From Annona cherimola (Eukaryota; Streptophyta; Magnoliopsida; Magnoliales; Annonaceae), in NCBI GenBank assembly GCA_030490835.1, contig CM059971.1, positions 36,752,012 to 36,816,011 on the forward strand: 64,000 nt of DNA, in the 5' to 3' direction. Position numbers and translations under genes: made by a program. Shown here in pieces: positions 30,441-41,898 of the stretch (position 1 is its first letter; the number at the start of each line of letters is the position of its first letter). Below the pieces are notes generated by a model. That model did no database searches. It saw only the letters and a list, made by a program, of their open reading frames with translations, and had not been told where the DNA came from.

Positions 30441-33400
30441 GCAAACTTGAGAGATGCATTGTCCTCAATGTATGATTGTTCACAATCTCACCGCAAGTGC
30501 ACGAGTCGTAGATTGTAGTATATAAATTATCGATCCATAGGGAATTCGGGACTATAAGTTTTGCTTTTAAACGCTGTCGTGTTGGATTTGGGAGAATATA
30601 GCAAATAAAATAGAAAAATGGGAAGAAAATATAGTAAATAAAAGGGAAAAGAAATAAACAAAATGGGAAGAGAAAATTGCAAATTAGAACGAGTAGAGAA
30701 AATGAGAGTGCGAGTACCTAGGGTCTAGGATTTCACATGCGTCTTTTGCAACGGGTAGTGGTATAATAATTTAATCTGGATATTGTTTGTTAAAGGAGAT
30801 CAAACCCTAATTTATCCTTGTACCTTCTCTCGAAACCTACAAGGCATACCCTAATTTTCTTAACCACCTATTCTCATAGGATTAAGTTAATTAGAATCCA
30901 TTAAGTTCTGTGGTTTGTTTATGGAATTCCTCAAGGTCATCATGTCTATTCTCATGGTCTTAGATTTCCAGGTTTAATATCTTGATTATCGTGTATTAGG
31001 TTTCCACCTCTCGGTTCCATCACCTAATATTGAAATTATGCTAAAGTACGGGCCTATGTATAAGCAAGCATTAAATCACAAGATATTAAATTAACAACAA
31101 TATTCATCATAAATAAATTAAAAACCCATACTACGCTACATTGTACACATTCTACATCCTAAACCCTATATTTAGGGTTTAGCCAATCATGTTTAAGTCC
31201 AAAATAAAATTAAAATTACAATCCATCTTAAACAAGATAATTAAAATTAAAAAGGGAAAAGATAAAAAAACTTATTGGTTTGAAGCCCCGATGGTGTGTC
31301 GGCCGCTCCACGCAACTTGGCAGTCTGCCTCTTTCCCCATACTCTCCACCTCCTTGCTCTTTCTCTTTCTCTCTCAAATTTCTTCCCGTGAATTTTCTCT
31401 ACTCTGGAGCTCTCTGATTCGGAATCAACTGATGGAAATCTTCTTTATGCTGCTCGTTGGAATTTTCTACTCCGGTACGCCTCCCTGGAATTTCTAACTG
31501 GAATTTTTTTGATTGAATTATTCTGATACCTCCTCTCTTTGCTGGTTTCTCCCTTTTTATAGCTGCGTACCTCAATTGCTGTGGGCCCCATCTCCATCAA
31601 TTGCTATGGGACCCCACTAATCACGTGAGTAGTTAGGCTGCATTAGATATATTGTTGCTGATTTTTATGCATCACGTGAATGGACATCTTGGTGATTTAA
31701 TTGGGCAACATGGTACACGACTTGTGCATTTGGTGGATATTAGTGGGGTCCACTACAAATAAATGGCTGCTGCTGCATGATCACGTGCTCTAGCTACTGA
31801 TTTTAATGGGTGCTGCATTGGTGGGCCACACATGGGCAGCTTGTTCACGTGATCTAGCATGGGGTGATTTTGATCACGTAAAATGGACCTGAATTAATGG
31901 GCAGCTAGATGTGATTTTTCAATGGAAAATCAGATATATTGCTGCTGATTAATTACACGTTGCATGGGTTTCAATGCTGATCACATGATCTAGCTTGTGG
32001 GGTCCACCAGAAACATTGCTGAACGGTGATGAATGGCTTGAATTTAAAATCTGGATGGGTGGACGTTAGAATTAATGGACGATGGACAGCTTGGTTGATG
32101 GAAAGATCATGCTTGCTCATCACGTGAATTGAGTGTTGCTGCATTTTAATATATGATCACGTGATGGTGCTAGAAAATAAATGGGCAATCTGATGCGTCA
32201 TTCAAAATTGGGATGGATGGCTGTTGCTGATTTGTGGGGTCCATCAATGGCTACTGCTGCTTGATAAATGGATCACGACTTGATCATGCATGGAAATTAA
32301 TTGATGGTGCTGACCGTTGCATTTATTTATGGGGTCCATGGCTGCTGAATTTTGAATGTATTCACGTGAATTTGCATTTTTGAATTAATGGGCAGCGTAT
32401 TTGTGGGCATTGTGGATAGCTGATTCACATGAATGTTGCGTCTTGGCAATCAGCATGGTGGACGGCTAGTATAAATGGACAGCATGGTGAGATATAAATG
32501 GGTTGCTTTTTTTTTTAATGGTGCTGGAAAAATCAGATATCACGTGAATGGCTATCTTGAATTAATGGGCTGCTTGATAAATGGATGTGATGGCTTGTGG
32601 ATAGCAGCATTTAAATTGAACGGTGCTGATTTTTGCATGCTTTGGACAGTGATGAATTGCTGGAAATAATCTGGATGGACAGATTTGGTATTGGACATTT
32701 GGTTTTATGATTTTTTGAAAAATCTGGACGTGATCTAGCCGTTGATGATTTTGTGGGGCCCATTCTCAAATTTGCATGATCTGCATAAAAATATTTAAAT
32801 AATTAATTGATGAAATTAATAAATGGGTCACCAATATGAAATTAATTCAAATCCATTTGATTTTATGACAACAACAAGAAAAGAATATAATTTCAAGTCA
32901 AAAGATCATAAAAATTATATAAATAACTTGAAATTAATATTTAATGCCCAAAAGTTGCAAAATCACATTTTTAACCAAATTTCTCATTAAACTCAATTAA
33001 TTACCCACCAAATTGGTATAAAATGTCCATAAAATATATTACCAATTTCCAATTATCAAATACCCCCACACTTGAACTTTTGTTTGTCCTCAAGCAAATA
33101 CAAAAGGAATTCAAGAACAGATTGCAGAATTTCAAAACTTTGAGCAAAAAGTGAAAATAAATGTTTAGCCAATCATCATAACTAATGAGAGTATTAAAAC
33201 ATGATACTCATTAAAAATCTCAGTCAATAATCCCTTCTCACATGAATCATACTGCATACCCTATCACCTAATTTGTTTTCAATCAGTAAGAGTTCAAAAA
33301 CTTCCGCAATAAACTCTTAATTATCAGATATCTTCCCCATTTATTTGGTTATTCAATGCACACATTCAATAATTCAAGTGACGGTAGTAGTGTAGAAAAT

Positions 33401-34510
33401 ATTAGTCAAATTACCTCATATACATCTCATCAAATTTTTCCATTTAAATTTCCAACTCAATCAGCCAATTCATAGGATCATAAGGACTTAGTAGGACAAA
33501 GGTCAGGTTTGGCACAAGAAATAAAATTTCAAAAATTAAACCGTCTCTGCATGACTTGAGCCTCATTTTTCAACAGGGAATAATGCTACCCTCACACTTA
33601 GAGCTTTCAAGCCTATTCTTATCCTTGGTTTAGCTCCTTTTTTTTAAACCAAGTCCAGCAATAATTTCTCTCACCGTATTTCAGGATATTTGGGAAGTCA
33701 TTATTTGCACAACTAGGAGATTAAATATTATTACCTATTTCACTTTTCAGCTCAGAATTCAATTTCAAAGTTGGTTCAACGAAATGGGAATTGGTTTAGG
33801 AAAAATTTAAGTTCAGGTTCAATAGGGGTAAACGACTGTTATACTTTTAAAGATATGCTCATCATGAAAGAAAAAATGCCTTAATCATGTCCATGAATTG
33901 GTTATATGGAGTTTTGGCTTTTGAAATTTCTTCAACCAGAATAAAATTTTTCATGTATATGAGAAAAACTACCTTCTTAAATGACAATTGTGTGTATTAG
34001 AAAAACTTTTGATAAATTAGAGAAGATTATTCTGATTTTGAAGGAAAACAAGATCGGTTCCTAGGTACATCAGTTTCATTAAGTGATTCGGGACAAAAAA
34101 ATCCAAGTATTTTCAATAATACATGTTCAAAAACAAATTTAATATCTCATTAAGCTTCAACTTTTCCTAACTCAAAGATGTTGAAATTCCATATATGGTT
34201 TGCTTTCAAGACATACAAAAGTTCAAAGTGGGGTCTAATGCAAGAATTTCTCAAAGTTCTTTTTTTTGAAATTTTGCAAACATTATAATTATGACCAAAA
34301 TATAATCATCAAGGAAGTGAAAGAAATATTTAGAGAAAATTAATGCAACGCATTCACCCCCACACCTGAAATTGACATTGTCCTCAATGAAAATCATGCT
34401 ATCAAAATAAAGGGAGTAATTTTAAAAATGTGAGATGTTACTTCCCTGTTTTGGCGAGTTGAACCGTATTTTGCATCCCATGATGCTTCCTTCCAGGTAA
34501 ACTCTGAAAA
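30441..34510 (-). other. Athila-like 3' non-coding region, pol-proximal copy (element G)
   Basis: No gene. On the minus strand, going away from pol: GGTTGCCTCCCAAG-like TTGGGTTGCCTCCCAAGAAG (34602-34632, plus orientation), CATTGAGGACAATG (about 34380), GCTTGAGGACAAACAAAAGT with GTGTGGGGGT (33062-33095), and CTCGTGCACTTGCGG (about 30510). These blocks are familiar downstream of Athila pol. A CACGTG-rich, CTGCTGC-rich stretch lies at 31600-32700. The 3' LTR could not be delimited. Confidence 0.5.
31622..32546. promoter_or_regulatory. Cluster of eight CACGTG palindromes (G-box-like)
   Basis: CACGTG occurs at 31622, 31673, 31782, 31846, 32121, 32158, 32363 and 32541, mostly as ATCACGTGAAT or ATCACGTGAT. 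Near-matches (TCACATGATCTAGC, GATCACGTAAAA) lie between them. It is embedded in recurring words such as ATGGGCAGC, TGCTGCAT and GGGGTCCA. CACGTG is the plant G-box core bound by bZIP/bHLH factors; binding here is an inference. Confidence 0.6.
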
Positions 34511-34523
34511 TAACTAATAAAGC

Positions 34524-35813
34524 TTAAAATTCAAAAGTATCAAAATTCAAAAAGGAAACTAAAAGAAAAAATAAAACTAAAACTTCCCTGAAAGAAAAAG
34601 GAAATTTTTGGGTTGCCTCCCAAGAAGCGCTTGGTTTAAAGTCATCAGCCTTTCTGTAAATTTTCAGTTGAGTGGTGTGGTTTCGCAGAAGGAGTGGATG
34701 ACTCCTATTAGAATGTGATCCCCCTGAGAAGTAGAGTTTGAGGCGCTGCCCATTGACTTTGAATGCTCCCGTCTTTTCACTCCAAATTTCAACAGCTCCA
34801 TAACGAAAAACTTTTAATACTTTGAATGGTCCCGACCACCTCGATTTCAATTTTCCTGGAAACAATTTAAAATGAGAATTAAAAAGCAACACCAGGTCAT
34901 TAGCTTTGATTATCTTCTGCCGGATGTGTTTGTCATGACAAAATTTTGTCTTTTCCTTGTACATCTTTGAATTTTCATAGGCGTCGAGTCGAATTTCCTC
35001 AAGTTCATCAAGTTGTAGTAGGCGCCTTTCTCCTACATATTTCATATCAAAATTCAAAAATTTGATTGCCCAGTATGCTTTGTGCTCCAGCTCTACAGGT
35101 AAGTGGCATGATTTTTCATAGACTAGTCGGAAAGGTGTTGTTCCGATCGGAATCCTCAATGCAGTGCGGTATGCCCAAAGAACATCATCAAGTTGCCTTG
35201 ACCAATCTCGTCGTGATTGGGATACCGTCTTCTCGAGTATGTGTTTAATCTCACGGTTCGAGATTTTAGCCTGACCACTTGTTTGTGTGTGGTATGGGGT
35301 GGCGATTTTATGTGTGACCCCATATTTCTTGAGCAGTTGCTCCATTGCTTGTTACAGAAGTGGCTTCTTTCATCACTTATGATTGCTCATGGTACACCAA
35401 ATCTGATAAAAATGTTGCGTTTTAAGAATTTAGCGACCACCCATGAGTCATTTGCTGGAGAAGCAATCGCCTTCACCCATCTAGTTACGTAATCAACCGC
35501 AAGAAGTATGTACTGGTTGTTGAATGAGGATGGGAAAGGTCCCATGGAATTCATGCCCCAGACATCGAATGGTTCGACCTCGAGAATTCTTGTGAGTGGC
35601 ATCTCGTTTCGTTTTGAAATGTTTCCTATCCTTTGGCACCTGTCACAAGTTAGTGTAAAAGATCGAGCATCTTTGAACAAAGTGGGCCAGAAGAAACATG
35701 ATTGTAGGACTTTTGCTACAGTTTTGGTGGGACCCATGTGTCCACCATATGGTGAAGAATGACAATGATAAAGAATGCTTTAGATTTCGTCGTTTGGTAC
35801 ACATTGGCGAATC
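34524..35813 (-). pseudogene. pol: Integrase of Athila-type element G (broken)
   Basis: Two open stretches in different frames. One (35737-35387) has the zinc-domain end CDRCQRIGN and the core start DVWGMNSMGPFPSS. The other (35345-34524) has [51 protein letters not shown] and the C-terminal [16 protein letters not shown]...VNGQRLK. Family members usually have Asp where MNSMG shows Asn and Glu where QAKIS shows Lys, so two catalytic acidic residues appear lost. Frameshifts lie near 35380 and 35740. The C-terminal tail ends with a [11 protein letters not shown] segment before the stop at 34524. Confidence 0.88.
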
Positions 35814-36461
35814 AGACCGTTCGTCGCCGCATCTCTTGTAAAGGTATGGGTCCTCCCATATGTAGTATTTCACATCCTCCATGAATCTCTTTTTCTGTTG
35901 ATAGCTGAAATTGAATGGAATTTCTTTACAGACCAAGTAATTAACAATGTCTCCATACCAGGGCATTGACGCTTCTTTAAGTGCAAGCAGGGATTCATCA
36001 AAAAATTCCTCATTAATTTGCTCATTTTTAGTTAGATCAATCTTCTCAATTGATGGTAGTCTCGACAGATGATCAGCTACCACATTCTCTGTGCCTTTCT
36101 TGTCTCGGATTTCAAGATCAAATTCTTGTAATAGCAAAATCCAGCGAATCAACCTTAGTTTAGCATTTTTCTTGGCAATTAGATAGCGAATGGCTGTGTG
36201 GTCTGTGTAGACAATCACCTTTGACCCTACAAGATAAGAACGAAATTTATCAATAGCAAATATAACAGCTAGTAATTCTTTTTTAGTGGTTGCATAGTTG
36301 ACTTGAGCGTTATCTAGGGTTTTGCTTGCATAATAAATCACCACTGACTTGTTGTCCTTCCGTTGACCCAAAACTGCCTCAACCACATGGTCACTTGCAT
36401 CGCACATGATCTCAAATGGTAGGCTCCAGTCAAGCGGCTGTATAATTGGGGCAGTGGTCAA
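35814..36461 (-). pseudogene. pol: RNase H and integrase zinc region of element G
   Basis: Reads [50 protein letters not shown] [31 protein letters not shown] and [11 protein letters not shown]: the Ty3/gypsy RNase H with its catalytic Asp/Glu/Asp set. It continues to the integrase linker ([27 protein letters not shown]), where a frameshift near 35830-35800 moves into a wrong frame. Confidence 0.88.
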
Positions 36462-36489
36462 AGCTTCTTTTAACCTGCAAAATGAATTT

Positions 36490-37047
36490 AAACATCATCA
36501 GGAAAATTAAATTTTACATCTTGATTTAGCAGGTTAGTCAGTGGCTTAGCAATTTTAGAAAAATCTTCAATGAAACGTCGATAGAAACCGGCATGTCCCA
36601 GGAAACTCCGAATTCCTTTGATAGAATTGGGTGGCGATAGTTTTTCAATGACTTCTATTTTCGCCTAGTCAACCTTAATACTTCTGCTTGAGACTAAATG
36701 CCCTAATACAATTCCTTCCTGTACCATGAAATGACATTTTTCTCAATTCAAAACCAGGTTGGTTTCTTCGCATCTCTGTAAAACCTTAGATAGGTTAGAT
36801 AAGCATGATTCAAATGTAGTGTTATAAATAGAAAAATCATCCATAAATACCTCCATTATGTGTTCAATGTAATTAGAAAATATGACCATCATGCATTGTT
36901 GAAAAGTGGCAGGTGCATTACAAAGACCAAAGGCATACGTCTGTATGAAAAAGTGTCGTATGGACAGGTGAAAGTGGTTTTCTCTTGATCTCGTGGGTGA
37001 ATAGGAATCTGAAAGTAGCCAGAGTAACCATCCAAATAGCAGAAGTA
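36490..37047 (-). pseudogene. pol: Reverse transcriptase C-terminal half of element G (right of insertion H)
   Basis: Contains YFCYLDGYSGYFQIPI with a catalytic Asp, EKTTFTCPY, then in another frame FGLCNAPATFQQCMM and EVFMDDFSIYN (FMDD, catalytic pair) and VLQRCEETNLVLN. Further down are AGFYRRFIEDFSKIAKPL and NLLNQDVKF. Frameshifts lie near 36930; stops are at about 36741 and 36668. Element H separates it from the N-terminal half at 55763-56455. Confidence 0.87.
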
Positions 37048-37052
37048 AGAGT

Positions 37053-38739
37053 TGTTGGAAACAATAGTTAAAACAAAACAAATTGACCAAAGCATAAGTT
37101 TTGATGATTAACAAATTCAAATTTGAGTATGAAATGATTACTGATAGTTTTAATGAATGTCTTAAGGAATGAAAATCAGCCAAGTCGATTCCCAAGTCGA
37201 CTCCCACTTCGACTTAGGGTGAAGTCGATCTCGAAGTCGACTCCACATACGACTTCAACAGGTACCTGATGGACAGATTTGAAATTGGAAGATGAACATC
37301 CGAAGTCGCAGTCGAAGTCGACTCCACTTGCGACTTGGAAGCCAAGTCGCAGACGAAGTCGACTCCAGTATCGACTTGAAGTTGCACATTTCTCTCCAGC
37401 GTTGATTTTGGGGGACAACACATTCGAAGTCGCAGTCGAAGTCGACTCCACTTGCGACTTGAGGCCAAGTCGCATATGAAGTCGACCCCAAGATCGACTT
37501 GAGTTTCTCAAGCCCAAGTTAAAGGTGCAAGTTCATTTCAAGATGAAGACAACTCAAGTTTTTCAAACCTGAGTATATAAAGGCTAATACAAGCTTAAAG
37601 CAAGCAAGGCATATGAATTCATTCCAAATCAAAGATGATTTGTCCATACAAGAATCAAGTTCTCCAAGATTTGAAGCAAATCCAAGCCTTTAGTATTGAA
37701 GGACAAGAAGAAGAAAGAAGTTAAGCAAGCAAGAATTATATCAACAAAGATCAAACTGACTTGGTACAAGGAAATAGTCAAGTCGCACCCCAAGTCGACT
37801 CCAAGATCGACTTGAGGCCAAGTCTGAAACCAAGTCGACCCAGAACACAGACTTGGAAACTGAAGAACAGCCGAAGTCGCAGTCGAAGTCGACTCCAGCA
37901 TGCGACTTGGGCGAAGTCGCAGACGAAGTCGACTCCACCTGTGACTTGGAGACGTAACGTTCGAATTTTTGAACGTTGGAACATTTATTACGCGCCAACC
38001 ACCTCTATAACGTTCAAAATCTTCCCTCCTCTATATATAGACACTCAAGCAAACATGGATACACACAACATAGAGCCTAAAGAGAGGAAAGAAGTGCTAG
38101 TAAGAGTTTTCATTTGCTTTTCTCTACAATTGAGTGATCTATACACTTTCAAAGGAAGAACAAGCTTCAAAGTTGCGGTTTGCTTCAACGAAATACAATT
38201 GGTTACTTCTACAGATTCTTCCTCAAGCTGAAACTTGCTACACAACTCAGTAAAGTGTAGATCTCCTTTATTTTCTAATTATTGTTTGTTTTTAGTGCTT
38301 GGTTTAAGTTTGGTGATTCAAACCAAGACATTGCAAGTAGAGTTGTTATTGGAGTGTAACTCATCACCTACTTGTGTTGATTGTATATGCCCCCTAGAGC
38401 TTGAATCTAGAAAAGAGCAGAGGCTCTGATTGTATATGCCCCTTAGAGCTAGAATCTAGAAGAGAGCGGAGACTCTAGTTGTATTCGCGGAATATATAGT
38501 GGAACCCAAGTCACAACGGTGTGTGAGCTTGGAAGAGTGGAGTAGGGAAAGGTTGCCTGAACCACTATAAATCTTGTCTATTGCTTTTCTTTATTGCTTT
38601 CATTATCTCATTGCTTTCTATTTGTTACAATCTAGGGGATTGAAACTTTAAAGGGGTTAAGTTTTGATTTACCAAAGAATTTTTCAAGAACCCAATTCAC
38701 CCCTCCCCTCTTGGGTTTTGCCATAAACTCGGGCCAACA
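37053..38739 (+). repeat. 5' LTR of element H
   Basis: 1687 bp, from TGTTGGAAACAATAG to GGGCCAACA. GTCGAC units lie at about 37175-37505 and 37785-37955. The promoter has AACGTTCGAATTTTTGAACGTT, GCGCCAACC, ATAACGTTC and TATATATA (38032-38039). The 49-bp tandem duplication starts at 38381 and 38430, and the U5 hairpin AACCCAA/TTGGGTT is at 38689-38717. Confidence 0.94.
37955..38039 (+). promoter_or_regulatory. Core promoter of LTR H (5' copy)
   Basis: An AACGTTC/GAACGTT inverted pair with an 8-nt spacer, then TTATTACGCGCCAACC, then ATAACGTTCAAAATC and the TATA box TATATATA. Transcription would start about 30 nt downstream, near 38065. Identical layout in the 3' LTR (TATA at 55026-55033). Confidence 0.65.
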
Positions 38740-38741
38740 AG

Positions 38742-38753
38742 TGGTATCAGAGC
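38742..38753 (+). other. Primer-binding site of element H
   Basis: TGGTATCAGAGC two bases after the LTR end, complementary to initiator-Met tRNA. Confidence 0.93.
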
Positions 38754-38787
38754 GGGTCTTTGAGTTTACCAAAGAGATCTTTTTGAT

Positions 38788-39771
38788 ATGGCATCCCAAT
38801 CCACTTCCGTTCCCGCATTTGCCGAAGACCAATCCTTTACTAGGCCACCATTGTTTGATGGGAATAATTTTGGATATTGGAAGCTACGTATGAAACAACT
38901 CATCATGGCTACCGATATGGACTCTTGGATTGCGATTCAAGATGGGGTGACTTTTCCCATTGATGAAAAAGCTTCCAAATGGACCGATGAGGAAGTGAAA
39001 ATTGTAAAGAGCAATGCCAAGGCTATGAATTCATTATTTTGTGCTCTTACGACTTCCGAATATGATAGAGTATCCTCTTGTTTAACCGCAAAAGAAATAT
39101 GGGATACACTAACTTCTATCTATGAAGGAACCTCTCAAGTCCAAGGGACGAGGAGAAACATTTTGATTGGAGAATTGGAAAATTTTAGGATGTTAGAAAC
39201 TGAAAATATTTCTGAAATGTTTGCTAGATTTTCCAAGATTACTAACGCCTTGAAAGGGCTAGGAAAAACAATTTCTGAATCTGAGCAGGTCATGAAGATT
39301 TTGAGGGCACTACCTGAATCATGGACTCTAAAAATCACGGCAATAGAAGAAGCCAAGGATCTTAATACGTTGAAGTTGGAAAATCTTATTATCTCTTTAA
39401 TGTCACATGAGCTGATCAAGAAAAGAAACGAAGATCACCACAAAGGCAAAAGAGCCATTGCCTTGAGAGCCGCACAAGACTCGGACGACACCACCTCATC
39501 TTCACAAAATGACGATAAAATTGCCTTACTCACAAAACGATTCAGAAAATTTGTAAGGAAAGGCAGAAATTTCAGAAACTGTAAAGAAAGAAATTCCAAA
39601 GAGAAAAAGAAAGAAACAACAAAATGTTACCGATGTGGCGATTCGAGAGCTTGTAATTTTTGCAACAAGTTAGGACACAAGGTCTATCAATGTAAACTAA
39701 GAAACTGCAAAACCTTGGTGCTAAATTGGTTTGGATACCTAAAAGCATTGGATTTATGGCTTCAAAGGTAG
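38788..39771 (+). CDS. gag: gag of element H (327 aa, lacking the coiled-coil region)
   Basis: ATG at 38788, 48 nt after the LTR end. Residues 1-240 follow the DUF4219/UBN2-type copia Gag: FDGNNFGYWKLRMKQLI, SLFCALTTSEYDRVSSCLTA, KEIWDTLTSIYEGTSQVQGT and MFARFSKITNALKGLGK. A basic stretch (KRFRKFVRKGRNFRNCK) precedes the start of the first zinc knuckle (CYRCGD). That knuckle is fused directly to the second (CNFCNKLGHKVYQC), so the roughly 200-residue coiled-coil segment present in E and J is deleted. After the second knuckle one missing base shifts the frame, giving CKTLVLNWFGYLK and a stop. Gag assembles the particle and binds RNA; this version is shortened but retains its core. Confidence 0.88.
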   Translation: MASQSTSVPAFAEDQSFTRPPLFDGNNFGYWKLRMKQLIMATDMDSWIAIQDGVTFPIDEKASKWTDEEVKIVKSNAKAMNSLFCALTTSEYDRVSSCLTAKEIWDTLTSIYEGTSQVQGTRRNILIGELENFRMLETENISEMFARFSKITNALKGLGKTISESEQVMKILRALPESWTLKITAIEEAKDLNTLKLENLIISLMSHELIKKRNEDHHKGKRAIALRAAQDSDDTTSSSQNDDKIALLTKRFRKFVRKGRNFRNCKERNSKEKKKETTKCYRCGDSRACNFCNKLGHKVYQCKLRNCKTLVLNWFGYLKALDLWLQR

Positions 39772-39844
39772 ATCAACGTAAGCTTCAAAGGATAACTAAC
39801 CCAAACGGACCCATAAAATGGGTACCAAAAGGATGAGCTCCACT

Positions 39845-41898
39845 CAAATTAATTTTTGCAGGTATGTATTAAAGCTAAGGCCAATAACGTATGGTTTATG
39901 GATAGCGATTGCTCAAGACATATGACAGGAGAAAAATGACTATTTCACAAGATCAACCCATGCAATGAAGGAACGGTAGCTTTCGGAAATAATGAAAAAG
40001 GTAAAATAAAAGGTAAAGAAAATATTTATGGTAGTTCAAATGCATGTATTGAAAATGTTCTATTTGTTGAAGGACTCAAACACAACCTAATGAGTATTAG
40101 TCAACTATGTGATAAAGGATATAAAGTTGTATTTGAATCCTCTATATGTAATGTTATTGATAATGACGATCACATAATATTTAGTGGAAAAAGACATGGA
40201 AATGTATATTTGGTTTGCCTTGATGACCTAGAAGGAAAATGTCTAATAGCCATAGAAAATGATCCATGGAAATGGCATACAAGGATTGGACATATAAATA
40301 TGTCAAATATTAAAAATTTATGGAAAAAGAATTTAGTACAAGGCTTACCAAAGCTCAAATATGACAAAGATAAGATTTGTAAAGCCTGTCAACTATCTAA
40401 ACAACCAAAAATGTCATTTTCGACCAAACAGGAAATTTCAACAACTAGACCACTTGAATTGCTACATATGGATCTTTATGGGCCATCAGACATTTTAACT
40501 CTTGGTGGGAAAAAGTATGTGTATGTAATTGTGGATGACTTTTCTAGATTTACTTGGATTATACTCTTAGCTAGTAAAGATGAAGCATTTTCAATGTTTG
40601 TCTCGTTTTCAACTTTGGTGCAAAATGAAAAACAAAGTTCAATCATTTCCATTAGAAGTGACCATGGTGGTGAATTTGAAAATAGTCGATTCATAGAAGA
40701 GCTAAATCAATGCAAGAAGAGCTAAATCAATTTGAAAGGAATGATGTATGGCATTTAGTTCCTAGACCAAATGGTTATACCATTATTGGTACCAAATGGA
40801 TATTTAGGAACAAATTGGACGAAAGCGGACTTGTAATTAGAAACAAAGCTAGATTAGTAGCCAAAGGGTAATCCCAGGAAGAAGGGATTGATTTTGAAGA
40901 ATCATATGCACCTGTAGCTAGATTAGAAGCCATACGCATCTTACTAGCATTTGCTTCTCACATGAATTTCAAATTCTTTCAAATGGATGTGAAAAGTGCA
41001 TTTTTGAATGGATACTTGAATGAAGAGGTATATGTTGAACAACCCCCTGGATTTGGAGAAAAGGATCAATCAAAATATGTTTATAAGCTAACCAAAGCAT
41101 TATATAGACTAAAACAAGCCCCAAGAGCTTGGTATGAAAGGTTAAATAAATTTTTGATTGATCATGAATTTCAAAGAGGGAAAGTTGATACTACATTATT
41201 CATCAAATATAAAAGTAAAAATATTTTAATTGTGCAAATCTATGTAGATGATATAATATTTGGTGCTACTGATGAAACTCTGTGCCAAAAATTTTCTAAG
41301 ATCATGCAAAGCGAATTTGAAATGAGCTTGATGGGAGAACTAAATTTCTTCCTTGGACTGCAAATCAAGCAACAAAGCGAATGAATATTCTTAAATCAGT
41401 CCAAGTACGTCAAAGAAATGCTAAAGAAATTTGAAATGCAAACTACTAAAGGAGCAAATACTCCAATGAGTTCAACAATTAAGATCGACACGGACGAAAA
41501 TGGTAAATGTATCGATCAAAAGCTTTATAGAAGTATGATATGATCATTGTTGTATTTAACTGCTTCTAGACCAGATATACTTTTCAGCGTTTGTATGTGT
41601 TCTAGATTCCAAGTATGCCCTAAAGACTCACATTTATTGGCTGTAAAGAGGATTTTTAAATATTTGATAAATACCACTAATCTTGGACTATGGTATCCAA
41701 AGGGGTCAACATTTGACTTAATCGGCTACTCGGATGCGGATTTTGCCGGCTACAAAGTAGATAGAAAAAGTACTAGTGGAACCTGTCAATTTCTTGGAAG
41801 TATGCTGGTTTCATGGTATTCAAGGAAACAAACTAGTGTTGCTCTATCTACAGTAGAAGCCGAATATATAGCCACCGGAAGCTGTTGTGTCCAACTAC
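39845..41898 (+). pseudogene. pol: pol of element H (internal deletion, stops, 3' end lost)
   Basis: Protease reads DSDCSRHMTG, with the Gly of the active-site DSG replaced by Asp, and a stop follows shortly. Integrase keeps the Cys pair ([10 protein letters not shown]), [10 protein letters not shown] and SDHGGEF. It then jumps at 40691-40731 from RFIE straight to [15 protein letters not shown] at the start of RT. The integrase Glu and about 250 residues are missing. RT keeps YVDDIIFG (near 41239-41262). Stops are at about 40869, 41382 and 41541. RNase H reads to SCCVQLL at 41898, where element J sequence begins and the rest of pol is absent. Confidence 0.92.

Noticed and set aside
37176..37517. 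Open frames full of KSQVESTS/RLRLRLG-type repeats in the LTRs (also near 1085, 13000, 26100, 42600, 51050, 54200)
   Set aside because: They are readings of the GTCGAC inverted repeats; several frames on both strands are open at once and none has a domain or a consistent start.
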